This document shows, in pieces, positions 14,336 to 22,561 of a stretch of 36,420 nucleotides of DNA. The notes beneath the pieces were generated by a model. The model saw nothing but the letters and a program-made list of their open reading frames with translations. It ran no database searches and was not told the DNA's origin. A program made the translations under genes and the position numbers. The stretch comes from Thermomonas sp. Lineage in GTDB: Bacteria > Pseudomonadota > Gammaproteobacteria > Xanthomonadales > Xanthomonadaceae. Location of the stretch: assembly GCA_020692565.1 (NCBI GenBank), contig JAIMKJ010000017.1:39212-75631 (forward strand). The letters run 5' to 3'. Numbering within the stretch: the first letter of the stretch is position 1; each line of letters starts with the position of its first letter.

Positions 14336-15270
14336 GCTGCCCTCACTGCGTCGTCGCGATGCGTGGCGGACACGAACACGTCTTCGAGATTCGGTTCGAT
14401 CGCCGACACTTCCGCATCGACGCCGGCTTCAAACAACGCCGCATGCAACTGCGCCGCATCGACGCCGGCGACCGTCAACACCCGCAGCCCGTTGCCGATC
14501 TGCGCCACGCTGATCACGCCCGGCGTCGCATGCAGCGCCGACTGCGCCCTGCGCGGCTCCTGCGCGCGCACGCCCAGCGTGCGGCCCACGAGCGCGCTGG
14601 TGAGCTCGGCGGGCGTGCCGTCGGCGACCAGCCGTCCGCTGTCGAGAATCGCGATGCGGTGGCAACGCTCGGCTTCGTCCATGTAGTGCGTGGACACCAG
14701 GATGGTGGTGCCGGCATCGGCGAGGTCGAAGAGCTTTTCCCAGAAATCGCGGCGCGATTCCGGATCGACCGCGCTGGTCGGTTCGTCGAGGAACAACAGC
14801 TCCGGCTTGTGGACGATGGCGCAGGCCAGCGCCAGGCGCTGTTTCTGCCCGCCGCTCATCGTGCCGGCGAGCTGTTTCCGGCGATCTGCAAAGTCGTAGG
14901 CCTCCACCAGTTCATCGATGCGCACCTTGCGCGCCGCTCGCGGCAGCCCTTGCACCGACGCGAGGAATTCGAGGTTCTCGTACACCGTCAGGTCTTCGTA
15001 CAGCGCGAACTTCTGGGTCATGTAGCCGATCCGTCGACGCAGCGCTTCGGCTTCCTGCGGAATATCGAAGCCGAGCACTTCGATCTCGCCCGCGCTCGGC
15101 GTGAGCAGCCCGCACAGCATCCGGATCGTGGTGGATTTTCCGGAACCGTTCGGGCCGAGAAAGCCGTACACGTTCGCGCGCGGCACGCTCAGATCGACGC
15201 CATCGACGGCTTTCAGCGCGCCGAAGTGTTTGCTGAGGCCGCGGGCGCGGATGGCGAGGTCGGCGCTCAT
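14332..15270 (-). CDS. ABC transporter ATP-binding protein (YbhF-like, single domain)
   Basis: This 312-aa cytosolic ABC ATPase has Walker A GPNGSGKSTTIRML, signature GTMSGGQKQRLALACAI and Walker B LLFLDEPTSAVDPESR, with a C-terminal extension seen in ABC-2 exporters. The start is the ATG at 15268-15270 (MSADLAIRARGLSKHFGALK). The frame is open for 20 more codons upstream, but those lie over the end of the HlyD gene. It has one nucleotide-binding domain, unlike E. coli YbhF with two in tandem. It is the third gene of a four-gene operon: 7 bp downstream of the HlyD gene and overlapping the permease. Confidence 0.9.
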   Translation of the reverse strand: MSADLAIRARGLSKHFGALKAVDGVDLSVPRANVYGFLGPNGSGKSTTIRMLCGLLTPSAGEIEVLGFDIPQEAEALRRRIGYMTQKFALYEDLTVYENLEFLASVQGLPRAARKVRIDELVEAYDFADRRKQLAGTMSGGQKQRLALACAIVHKPELLFLDEPTSAVDPESRRDFWEKLFDLADAGTTILVSTHYMDEAERCHRIAILDSGRLVADGTPAELTSALVGRTLGVRAQEPRRAQSALHATPGVISVAQIGNGLRVLTVAGVDAAQLHAALFEAGVDAEVSAIEPNLEDVFVSATHRDDAVRAA

Positions 15271-15277
15271 CGTGCGC

Positions 15278-16228
15278 TCACTCCGCCGCGAACTCGACCC
15301 GCACCGGCAATCCCGCGGGCAGATCTTCACCGCCCTCGATGACGATTTCGGCGAGATAACTCAGCCGTGCCGCGTCCTTGCCGCTCAACGCGTAGTACGG
15401 CGTGAAACTGGGTTCGCTGCGGATCGCGCGCACGCGGCCGGGAAGCGCCGCGTCGCGGCCGTCGATATGCACCATCGTGCGATCGCCGATCTTCACGTCC
15501 GCGCGCATCGGTTCCGGCACGTAGACGCGTGCGTAGGGCGCATCGCCGACCAGCAGGATCGCCAGCGATGCGCCGACCGGCGCCTGGTCGCCGAGCTTGT
15601 ACGGCAGGCTGTCGATGCGGCCGTCGCGCGGCGCCACGATCTTCAATTTGTCCAGCGCGACGGTCTGCGCCGCCAGCTGCGCGTCGGCCGCACGCACCGC
15701 CGCCGTCGCCTGTGCGATGCGTTCCCTGCGCGTGCCGTTCTGCAGTTCGTCCAGCAGGGCCTGCGCGGCGCGCACCTGGGCGTCGGCGCTGTCGGCGGCG
15801 GCTTTCGCGCGATCCACGTCCACCGCGGCGATGAGCTTGCGCTGGCCCAGCGGCTGCACGCGGGCGAAGTAGGCCCGGGCATCGCGGGCCTGCGCCTGCG
15901 CGCCGACCACTTGCGCACGCGCCTGCGCAATCTGCTCGTCGCGGCTGCCGGCTTCGAGTTCCGCCAGCGAATCGCGCTGCTGCTGCGCCTGCGCCACCGC
16001 GACATCGGTCTGCGCCGCAATCCGCGTACGCTCCAGCGTGAGCAGCGTCGCACCGGCCTTCACCGTGTCGCCCTCGCGCACATCCACCGAGACGATGCGC
16101 TCGGCCGACGGCGCCGGCAGGCTGATGCGGTCGTATTCCAGCGTGCCCAGCACCTGCGGCGCGTCGTCGGCGCACCCCGCGAGCGCGGCAAGCGCGAACA
16201 GCATCGGGATCCTCAGGGACTTAGCCAT
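15278..16228 (-). CDS. HlyD/RND-type membrane fusion lipoprotein (YbhG-like)
   Basis: The 316-aa product begins MAKSLRIPMLFALAALAGCAD, with a lipobox LAAL-AGC, so it is probably a lipoprotein. A barrel-sandwich half (AERIVSVDVREGDTVKAGATLLTLE) precedes a long alpha-hairpin of Gln/Ala-rich heptads (about residues 75-185). The second barrel half is VAPRDGRIDSLPYKLGDQAPVG and the C-terminal beta domain follows. It would bridge the inner-membrane permease to an outer-membrane channel. The start is the ATG at 16226-16228, which overlaps the end of the TetR gene by 8 bp. This lipoprotein start fits better than upstream codons that lie over the TetR gene. Confidence 0.9.
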   Translation of the reverse strand: MAKSLRIPMLFALAALAGCADDAPQVLGTLEYDRISLPAPSAERIVSVDVREGDTVKAGATLLTLERTRIAAQTDVAVAQAQQQRDSLAELEAGSRDEQIAQARAQVVGAQAQARDARAYFARVQPLGQRKLIAAVDVDRAKAAADSADAQVRAAQALLDELQNGTRRERIAQATAAVRAADAQLAAQTVALDKLKIVAPRDGRIDSLPYKLGDQAPVGASLAILLVGDAPYARVYVPEPMRADVKIGDRTMVHIDGRDAALPGRVRAIRSEPSFTPYYALSGKDAARLSYLAEIVIEGGEDLPAGLPVRVEFAAE

Positions 16229-16916
16229 CGCGCAACTCCAGACCGTGTTCGAGCAAAACCAATACGTGGTTGCACAGCGCGTCGACATCCACGTCATCGG
16301 CATCGAAGATGCCGCGCCAGATCGGCGCGCTGGCGGCCATGAACATGGTCTGCCCGATCAGCGAGACCACCAGCAGCCGCGGATCGAGCCGCGGATTCAA
16401 CCGCCCCTGCGCCTGCGCCTGGGCGAAACGTTCGGCGAGCGCGCGCGGCAGCATCGGACCGATGCGTTCCTGCATCAGTCGGCGCAGGCCGCCGCCTTCG
16501 TGCAGCACTTCCCGCACCCACAGCTGCGGCAGCCACGGATGCGCCAGTGCGGTGGTCAGCACCGCCCGCACGAAGCCGCGGACCAGCGCGCGCGGGTCGT
16601 CGCCGGCCTGCAGCAGCGGGCCGCGCAGGCCCTGCGTCACCGGCATGAGTCTTTCCTCGATCACCGCCTCCACCAGCGCCTCCTTGCCGCCGAAGTAGTA
16701 ATGCAGCAGCGCCGGGGTGACGCCGGCCTCCGTGGCGATCTGGCGCAGCGAACTGCCGTCGATGCCGTACCGGGCGAAACACGCGACCGTCGCATCGAGC
16801 AGACGCTCACGCAGGTCGGCGCCCTCGCCGACCGGGCGGCCGGGGGTGCGTCCGCGTCGTTTGGCGACCGGCCGCGGAGTCCGGGGGGGCGATGCCGATG
16901 GGGGTATCGAAGACAT
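16221..16916 (-). CDS. TetR-family regulator (CecR/YbiH-like)
   Basis: This 231-aa regulator has an N-terminal basic, Pro-rich leader. The helix-turn-helix (LRQIATEAGVTPALLHYYFG) at about residues 55-75 is followed by GGKEALVEAVIEERL, as in the CecR group. The C-terminal domain (LPQLWVREVLHEGGG) fits the ligand-binding half. It leads the operon TetR-HlyD-ATPase-permease, the same order as E. coli cecR-ybhG-ybhF-ybhSR. It is therefore probably an autorepressor of this exporter and binds the palindrome 10 bp upstream of its start. The first Met is preceded by this operator, without a clear Shine-Dalgarno sequence. MSSIPPSASPPR may be a leader, and a later start is possible. Confidence 0.88.
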   Translation of the reverse strand: MSSIPPSASPPRTPRPVAKRRGRTPGRPVGEGADLRERLLDATVACFARYGIDGSSLRQIATEAGVTPALLHYYFGGKEALVEAVIEERLMPVTQGLRGPLLQAGDDPRALVRGFVRAVLTTALAHPWLPQLWVREVLHEGGGLRRLMQERIGPMLPRALAERFAQAQAQGRLNPRLDPRLLVVSLIGQTMFMAASAPIWRGIFDADDVDVDALCNHVLVLLEHGLELRDG

Positions 16917-16926
16917 GACGGTAAAT

Positions 16927-16942
16927 TTAATTGATCAATTAA
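16927..16942. promoter_or_regulatory. Palindromic operator, probable TetR-family site
   Basis: TTAATTGATCAATTAA is a perfect 16-bp palindrome in an AT island within a GC-rich background, 10 bp from the TetR gene start. Part of the flank (AATTAATTAAT) continues the AT-rich stretch, which could also hold a promoter. It lies between divergent TetR and phoH genes, 61 bp from the phoH ATG, so binding could affect both. Operator function is inferred from position and symmetry. Confidence 0.7.
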
Positions 16943-17003
16943 TTAATGTCCAGGGACTGGGCCGGTAGCCCCGTTCGGCGTCGCGGGTTACCCTTTGCGC
17001 CTT

Positions 17004-17996
17004 ATGCAGAATCAAGCCCTACGCCCGTACAGCCGGGATTTCGCGCTGGACCCCGCCGACCCCGAACGCCTGGCCAACCTCGCCGGCCCCTTCGACGCCC
17101 ATCTGCGCCAGATCGAACTGCGGCGCGGCGTCGAAATCGCCAACCGCGGCAACGTGTTCCGGGTCAGCGGCGACGACGAAGCCACGGTCGCCGACGCCGA
17201 GAAACTCCTGCGCGCGCTGTACCTCGAAGCCGGCGAGATCGTTTTCGACGCCCAGGCGATCCATCTGCGGCTCGGCAACGACGACGCGCCGCCCACCCCC
17301 GTCGTCGGTTACCAGGCGCAGGAAGTCGCGGTGAAGGTCAAGCGCGGCACGGTCCGCGGGCGCGGCGCGAACCAGCAGAAATACCTGCACCTCATCGCCA
17401 CCCACGACATCAACTTCGGCATCGGCCCGGCCGGCACCGGCAAGACCTTCCTGGCCGTGGCGATGGCCGTGGAAGCGCTGAACACCGCGCGCATCCAGCG
17501 CATCATCCTGGTACGGCCGGCGGTGGAAGCCGGCGAGAAACTGGGATTTCTTCCGGGCGATCTGTCGCAGAAGGTCGACCCCTACCTGCGCCCGCTGTAC
17601 GACGCGCTGTACGAAATGCTGGGCGTGGAGAAAGTCGCGAAGCTGCTGGAAAAGAACGTCATCGAGATCGCACCGCTGGCCTACATGCGCGGACGCACGC
17701 TCAACGATGCGTTCGTGATCCTGGATGAAGCGCAGAACACCACCATCGAACAGATGAAGATGTTCCTCACCCGCCTGGGCTACGGCAGCACCGCGGTGGT
17801 CACCGGCGATCTCACCCAGATCGATCTGCCGAAACACGTCAAATCCGGCCTGCGCGACGCCATCGACGTGCTGCGCGAAGTCGAGGGCGTGAGCTTTACC
17901 TTCTTCGAAGCCCGCGACGTGGTGCGCCATCCGCTGGTGGCGAAGATCGTGCGGGCGTATGAGAAACAAAGCGCGCAAACCGGAGAGAACGCCTGA
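17004..17996 (+). CDS. ybeZ: PhoH-family ATPase (YbeZ)
   Basis: This 330-aa cytosolic protein has an N-terminal KH-like segment, Walker [13 protein letters not shown] (Lys147), the [17 protein letters not shown] motif typical of PhoH-like proteins and Walker [11 protein letters not shown] (Asp241). The PhoH/YbeZ family associates with YbeY in RNA and ribosome quality functions. Here it lies two genes from ybeY. I chose the ATG at 17004, since the TTG nine bases upstream adds only MRL. A possible -10 (TACCCT, 16989-16994) would give a very short or absent leader. The stop shares its A with the next start (TGATG). Confidence 0.93.
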   Translation: MQNQALRPYSRDFALDPADPERLANLAGPFDAHLRQIELRRGVEIANRGNVFRVSGDDEATVADAEKLLRALYLEAGEIVFDAQAIHLRLGNDDAPPTPVVGYQAQEVAVKVKRGTVRGRGANQQKYLHLIATHDINFGIGPAGTGKTFLAVAMAVEALNTARIQRIILVRPAVEAGEKLGFLPGDLSQKVDPYLRPLYDALYEMLGVEKVAKLLEKNVIEIAPLAYMRGRTLNDAFVILDEAQNTTIEQMKMFLTRLGYGSTAVVTGDLTQIDLPKHVKSGLRDAIDVLREVEGVSFTFFEARDVVRHPLVAKIVRAYEKQSAQTGENA

Positions 17997-18946
17997 TGTC
18001 CATCGATCGATCATTGGCCTGCCTGCTGGCCATCGCGATGTCGCTGGCCGTCGCAGCCCAGCCTGTCGACGCGAAGGGACGCAAGGGCAAGGAAGCGACG
18101 CAGCCATTCATCGTCGAAACCAGGATTTCGGCACCCAAGCGCGTCGGCGATTTCGTGCTTGAACAGAGCGCTTACGATCCCGCAACGAAGTATGCGGGCG
18201 CCAGTTTCCGCTACCTGTTGCCGCAACATCCCGAAATCAGATTCGACCTGTTCGTGTATCCGGCGGGCGAGATGCCGGCAGAGGCCGCACTGGAAGCGGG
18301 CATGAAGCATTTCGTCGAATCCTTCGATGCCGGCGTGAAGCTGAAGTATTACAACGACCTTGAAATCGTCGACACGATCGCGTTCGATATCGCGCCGAAG
18401 GGCGATGCCTCAAAGCCGGAACACAAAAAAAATGCGGCACCCGCCGAGACCATGAGTGAAGCCGACGCGCGACGCGCAGCCATTGTCGAAAGTGTCCTTG
18501 CGCCGAAACCGATCGCGGGCAAGCGCATCGATCTGCGCTACAGGTTCAACATGGAAGAGACCGGCGACATGGTGCCGATGCGTTCGCGCGGCTACCTGTT
18601 CTACAAGCAGCTCTATTTCTTCAAGGGCCGGATTTCGGTCGCCGAGTCGCGGATGGATCAGGCCACCTACGAAACGCTGTCGGATCGCGCCATGCGCGAA
18701 CTGGTGCCGGCTGTGCGGGCGACGAATATCGGCGCCTGCGCGGAGATCGAGGTCGCCATCGACAAGGATGCCATGACTGAAGGCAACGATCAGATCGGGC
18801 AGATGATCATGCAGGCGCTCGGCCAGATGGCCGGCAAAGGCGATCGCAACTGCCTCGCAACGCGCGAAGAAGCCGAAGTCGATGAACCTGCCGACGTTGA
18901 GGTCGTCACCATCGAATACGACGCCAAGGACTGGGGCAACCCATGA
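17996..18946 (+). CDS. Exported protein of unknown function between ybeZ and ybeY
   Basis: This 316-aa product has a Sec signal peptide (SLACLLAIAMSLAVAAQPVDA) and then a soluble, mixed alpha/beta sequence with no family I recognise. Notable segments are FRYLLPQHPEIRFDLFVYPAG, VESVLAPKPIAGKRIDLRYRFN and RGYLFYKQLYFFKGRISVAES. It looks periplasmic. The gene shares one base with the ybeZ stop and overlaps ybeY by 4 bp (ATGA at 18943-18946), so it is translated with two cytosolic RNA-related proteins, which is unexpected. A run of eight A at 18425-18432 is notable in such a GC-rich gene and is a possible slippage site. The function is unknown. Confidence 0.75.
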   Translation: MSIDRSLACLLAIAMSLAVAAQPVDAKGRKGKEATQPFIVETRISAPKRVGDFVLEQSAYDPATKYAGASFRYLLPQHPEIRFDLFVYPAGEMPAEAALEAGMKHFVESFDAGVKLKYYNDLEIVDTIAFDIAPKGDASKPEHKKNAAPAETMSEADARRAAIVESVLAPKPIAGKRIDLRYRFNMEETGDMVPMRSRGYLFYKQLYFFKGRISVAESRMDQATYETLSDRAMRELVPAVRATNIGACAEIEVAIDKDAMTEGNDQIGQMIMQALGQMAGKGDRNCLATREEAEVDEPADVEVVTIEYDAKDWGNP

Positions 18947-19434
18947 CCCGCGGCCCGACCCGCCTGGATGTCGCCGTCGGCTACGCCGCACCGCGCACCG
19001 GCGTGCCCGCGGCGACCAGTTTCCGGCGCTGGGTCGCGACCGCGCTGGAAGGCCGCATCCGCGAGGCCGACCTGGCGATCCGCATCGTCGGCGAGGACGA
19101 GGGCCGTGCGCTCAACCGCCACTATCGCGGCAAGGATTACGCCACCAACGTGCTGAGCTTTCCGGCCGACATCGCCGAGGGCGTCAAAATGCCCAAGGGC
19201 GTGGTAATGCCGCTGATGGGCGACATCGTGCTGTGCGCGCCGGTGGTCGCGCGCGAGGCGGCGGAACAGGACAAACCCGCGAGCCACCACTACGCGCATC
19301 TCACCGTCCACGGCGTGCTGCACCTGCTGGGCATGGATCACGACGACGAGCGCGAGGCCGAGTGCATGGAGCAGTTGGAACGCGAGATCCTGGCCGAACT
19401 CGGAATCGAGGATCCCTACCGCATCCGCGAGTAA
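18943..19434 (+). CDS. ybeY: Endoribonuclease YbeY (16S rRNA maturation)
   Basis: This 163-aa cytosolic zinc metalloprotein has the signature HGVLHLLGMDH with zinc ligands His123, His127 and His133. Before it are VGEDEGRALNRHYRGKDYATNVLSFP and the conserved MGDIVLCAPVV. YbeY takes part in 16S rRNA 3'-end maturation and 70S quality control with partners such as YbeZ. The length matches the family. The start overlaps the upstream exported-protein gene (ATGA), and the usual next gene corC (ybeX) appears only 3 kb downstream, beyond a minus-strand peptidase gene. Confidence 0.96.
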   Translation: MTRGPTRLDVAVGYAAPRTGVPAATSFRRWVATALEGRIREADLAIRIVGEDEGRALNRHYRGKDYATNVLSFPADIAEGVKMPKGVVMPLMGDIVLCAPVVAREAAEQDKPASHHYAHLTVHGVLHLLGMDHDDEREAECMEQLEREILAELGIEDPYRIRE

Positions 19435-19456
19435 TGTCGCGGAGCACGCCGCTCCT

Positions 19457-19575
19457 GTAGGAGGGCCTTCAGGCCCGAGCTTTTGCCCGATCGTCATGCC
19501 CGATCGTCATGTCCGGTCGTGATGTCCGGTCGTGGAGCTATCCGACGTAGAGCTCGGGCCTGAAGGCCCTCCTGC
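19457..19575. repeat. Inverted REP pair enclosing a 13-bp tandem repeat
   Basis: The left arm 19457-19481 is GTAGGAGGGCCTTCAGGCCC plus GAGCT. The right arm 19551-19575 is its reverse complement apart from a TGC/TAC-type end change. Between them, four 13-bp units lie at 19485-19497 and 19498-19510 (identical GCCCGATCGTCAT), 19511-19523 (GTCCGGTCGTGAT) and 19524-19536 (diverged end). The block separates convergent ybeY and the M16 peptidase gene and could fold into a long hairpin. Confidence 0.88.
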
Positions 19576-19591
19576 AAGATGGGGCGCGTGC

Positions 19592-22345
19592 TTATTCCAC
19601 CTGCGCGCGCACCGCTTCGCCGTAGCCGAGCTCGCGGACGCCGGCTTCGATCTTCTTCAGATCGCCGACCACGATCCACACCAGCTCATCCACCTTCACC
19701 ACCTTGCCCGCGTCCGCCAGCGCCGCGGGGTCCAGCGCCTGCAGGTTCTGCGCGTAGTCGTAGTAATACGCCGGCGCGCGGCCGGTGTTGACGTGATCCA
19801 CCGCCGCCGAGACCAGCGCGTCCAGGGTTTCGAAGCGCCCCGGCAAGCGCGCGACCTGGCTGCGCATGATGCTGTCGTACTCCTCGCCCACCAGCGGGCG
19901 GGCGCCGGCGACGCCGCGGATTTCCTTCATCACTTCGATCATCGATTCGCGGGTGCGATCGGTCTGCACCGGCGCCACCACGATGAAATTGCGCGGACCG
20001 CGCGCACCGGACACGCCGCCGGACGCCCCGTACGACCAGTGCTTTTCCAGACGCAGATTGCGGTTGAGGCGCGAGGTGGCCATGCCGCCGAAGTTGCGCA
20101 TCACCGTTTCCAGTGCCAGATCGTTCGGCGTGGCGCCGACCGGGCCGAGGTGCGCGGCGATGATCACCGACTGCGGCGCATCGGGTTTGTCGACCAGATA
20201 GACCTTGCCGCGACCGGGCGAATTCGGCGCGCTCAGCGCCTTGGCCGGCGCCGCCGCGCCGCGCCAGCCGCCGAAACTGCGCTCCAGTTCGGGCATCAGC
20301 GCTGCAAGGGTGATATCCCCGGCGACCACGAGGGTCGCATTCGACGGCGTGAACCAGCGGCGGTGCCAGTCGAGCAGTTCGGCGCGTTGCAGTTTCGACA
20401 CCGACGCCTGGGTGCCGAGACTGCCGCCCGGGGTGCCATAGGCGTGATCGGGGCCGTACAACAGCTGCGGCAACAGCCGCTGCACCGCGCCGCTGGGATT
20501 CGCGCGCTGCTGTTCGATCGCCGCCAACTGCTGCTTGCGCTGGATGTCGATCATCTCCGCCGGGAAGGCCGGATTGCGCGCGACATCCGCCAGCAGATCC
20601 AGCGAACCGGCGAGATTGGCGCGCAGCGCGCCCATGTAGACGAACGACTGGTCCAGCGAATTGCCCACGTTGAGCGTCGCGCCCAGGGCGTCGCGCTCAT
20701 CGGCGAGGCGGTAATTGTCGCGACTGGAGGTGCCTTTCAGCAGCAGGTCCAGCGCGAAGCGCGAGGTGCCCGGCGCGGTCGCGGGATCGGCGCTGACCCC
20801 GGCATCCACGGCCAGCGCCATGCTCACCAGCGGCACCGAGTGGCGTTCCAGCAGCACCACCTGCATGCCGTTCGCCAGCGTCGCCCGCTGCATCTGCGGG
20901 AACGCCACCTTCGGCGGCGCGCCCAGCGCCGGCAGCTGCGTGCGATCGAAATCGTCCTTGCCGGCGCGCAGATCGGGGAACGGCGCCACGATCAGGGTCG
21001 CGTGATGGCGGCTCAGCCACGCCTGCGCCGTCGCCTGCACCTGCGCCGGGCCGAGCGTCGCCAGATTGCGCAGGCGCTGCAGGTAGGCTTCGGAATCGCC
21101 GTAATAGGTCTGGCTCTCGGCCAGCACGTCGGAACGCCCGCCGAAACCGCCCAGCCGCTCGCTGCGGCGCGCGAACGCGGCGAGGAAACGGGTCCGGGCG
21201 CGCTGCAGATCGGCGGGCGCCGGCCCCTGTTTCATCAGCGCGGCGAGGGTCGCGTCGAGTTCGCGTTCGGCCTGCGCCGGATCCACGCCCGGCTTCACAT
21301 CGACGGTCATGATGAAACTGCTGGTCAACTCACCGACATCGACGAAGGCGCCGACATTGGTCGCCAGCTGCGTGTCGAACACCAGCCTGCGATCCAGCGG
21401 CGAGCTTTCGCTGCCCGCCAGGACGCTGGCGAACAATTCCATCGCATGAACCTCGCGCTCGCCCCCGGGCGGCAGCGGCCAGGCGCGGTAGATGCGGTGC
21501 TGCGGCACCCGATCCTGCATCGAATCGCGCAGATCGCTGCCCAGATCCGGCACCCACGCCTTCAGGCGCGGCAACGGCGGGCCCGGCGGAATCGCGCCGA
21601 AATACTTCGTGACCAGCGCCCGCGCCTGTTCCACGGTGATGTCGCCGGCCAGCGCCAGCACCGCGTTGTTGGGGCCGTAGTACGTGGCGTACCACGCCTT
21701 GATGTCCTCGAGCTTGGCCGCCTGCAGATCCTCCATGCTGCCGATGGTCGACCAGCTGTAGGGATGCGAATACGGATACATGACCTGCAACAAGCGGTCG
21801 AAGGCGCGGCCGTAGGGCTGGTTCTCGCCCTGGCGCTTCTCGTTCTGGACCACGCCGCGCTCGCGCTCCAGCATCTCCTGATTGATGTTCGCGGCGAGGA
21901 AGCCCATGCGGTCGGCTTCCAGATACAGCGTGCGTTCCAGGCCCGAGACCGGCACGTCCTCGAAAAAATTGGTGCGGTCGGTATTGGTGGTGCCGTTGCG
22001 GTTGTTCGCGCCCAGGTCGTCCATCGCCTCGCGGAAACCGTGCGGATAATTCTGGCTGCCGTTGAAGAAGAAATGCTCGAACAGATGCGCGAAGCCGGTG
22101 CGACCGCGGCGCTCGTCGCGCGAACCGACGTGGTACCAGACATTCACCGCGACCAGCGGCACGCTGTGGTCCTCGTGGACCAGCACGGTCAGGCCGTTGG
22201 GCAGCACGATCTTCTCGTGCTTGATCCGCAGTTGTTCGACATCGGGTACCACCGGCGCGGCGGCCCGGACCGGCGCCACGCAGGCAAGCAGGACCGCCAG
22301 CAGGACGGCGGAGACGGCAATGGGAGAGGCGGCAGTACTGCGCAT
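19592..22345 (-). CDS. M16 family zinc metallopeptidase (pitrilysin-like, two-domain)
   Basis: This 917-aa exported peptidase has a signal peptide (AVSAVLLAVLLACVAPVRA) and then a typical M16 N-terminus, KIVLPNGLTVLVHEDHSVPLVAVNVWYHVGS split over about residues 43-72. The zinc motif HxxEH is present as His87-Leu-Phe-Glu90-His91 with the third ligand Glu169 in GVVQNEKRQ. A second M16 unit (LANGMQVVLLERHSVPLVSMALAV) lacks HxxEH, as in other two-domain members that build a clamshell. It degrades peptides, probably in the periplasm. The start is the ATG at 22343-22345, which begins the signal peptide; the frame upstream lies over corC. The gene is antisense-oriented between ybeY and corC and splits that conserved cluster. 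Confidence 0.92.
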   Translation of the reverse strand: MRSTAASPIAVSAVLLAVLLACVAPVRAAAPVVPDVEQLRIKHEKIVLPNGLTVLVHEDHSVPLVAVNVWYHVGSRDERRGRTGFAHLFEHFFFNGSQNYPHGFREAMDDLGANNRNGTTNTDRTNFFEDVPVSGLERTLYLEADRMGFLAANINQEMLERERGVVQNEKRQGENQPYGRAFDRLLQVMYPYSHPYSWSTIGSMEDLQAAKLEDIKAWYATYYGPNNAVLALAGDITVEQARALVTKYFGAIPPGPPLPRLKAWVPDLGSDLRDSMQDRVPQHRIYRAWPLPPGGEREVHAMELFASVLAGSESSPLDRRLVFDTQLATNVGAFVDVGELTSSFIMTVDVKPGVDPAQAERELDATLAALMKQGPAPADLQRARTRFLAAFARRSERLGGFGGRSDVLAESQTYYGDSEAYLQRLRNLATLGPAQVQATAQAWLSRHHATLIVAPFPDLRAGKDDFDRTQLPALGAPPKVAFPQMQRATLANGMQVVLLERHSVPLVSMALAVDAGVSADPATAPGTSRFALDLLLKGTSSRDNYRLADERDALGATLNVGNSLDQSFVYMGALRANLAGSLDLLADVARNPAFPAEMIDIQRKQQLAAIEQQRANPSGAVQRLLPQLLYGPDHAYGTPGGSLGTQASVSKLQRAELLDWHRRWFTPSNATLVVAGDITLAALMPELERSFGGWRGAAAPAKALSAPNSPGRGKVYLVDKPDAPQSVIIAAHLGPVGATPNDLALETVMRNFGGMATSRLNRNLRLEKHWSYGASGGVSGARGPRNFIVVAPVQTDRTRESMIEVMKEIRGVAGARPLVGEEYDSIMRSQVARLPGRFETLDALVSAAVDHVNTGRAPAYYYDYAQNLQALDPAALADAGKVVKVDELVWIVVGDLKKIEAGVRELGYGEAVRAQVE

Positions 22346-22561
22346 GGGAGGCGATCCGGCGGGCCGAAAGGGGCCGGGCGGCGGCGCCCGGCACGAGAGT
22401 CGCCGGAAACTACCACCCGCCACCGGCGCGGCGACAGGGCCGAATGTCAGGGGCCGCCGCGACCCGGCCGCCTGCGCGCCGAAGGCGCCCGGCCGGCCGG
22501 GCGACATGCGCACCCTGCCCCGCTCCGCTAAACTGGCCGTCCGGCCCCCTGGGGCGACGCA

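Noticed and set aside
12221..14686. A long plus-strand frame across metX and the ABC permease
   Set aside because: It runs through two well-supported genes in the wrong frame or strand and contains only low-complexity basic sequence.
19485..19536. Possible CRISPR-like array
   Set aside because: The units are 13 bp and contiguous with no spacers. It is simple tandem duplication.
19532..22531. A 999-codon plus-strand open frame opposite the M16 gene
   Set aside because: It mirrors the M16 gene in GC-rich antisense. It is very rich in Arg, His and Gln and shows no family motif, while the minus strand has HxxEH and a signal peptide.
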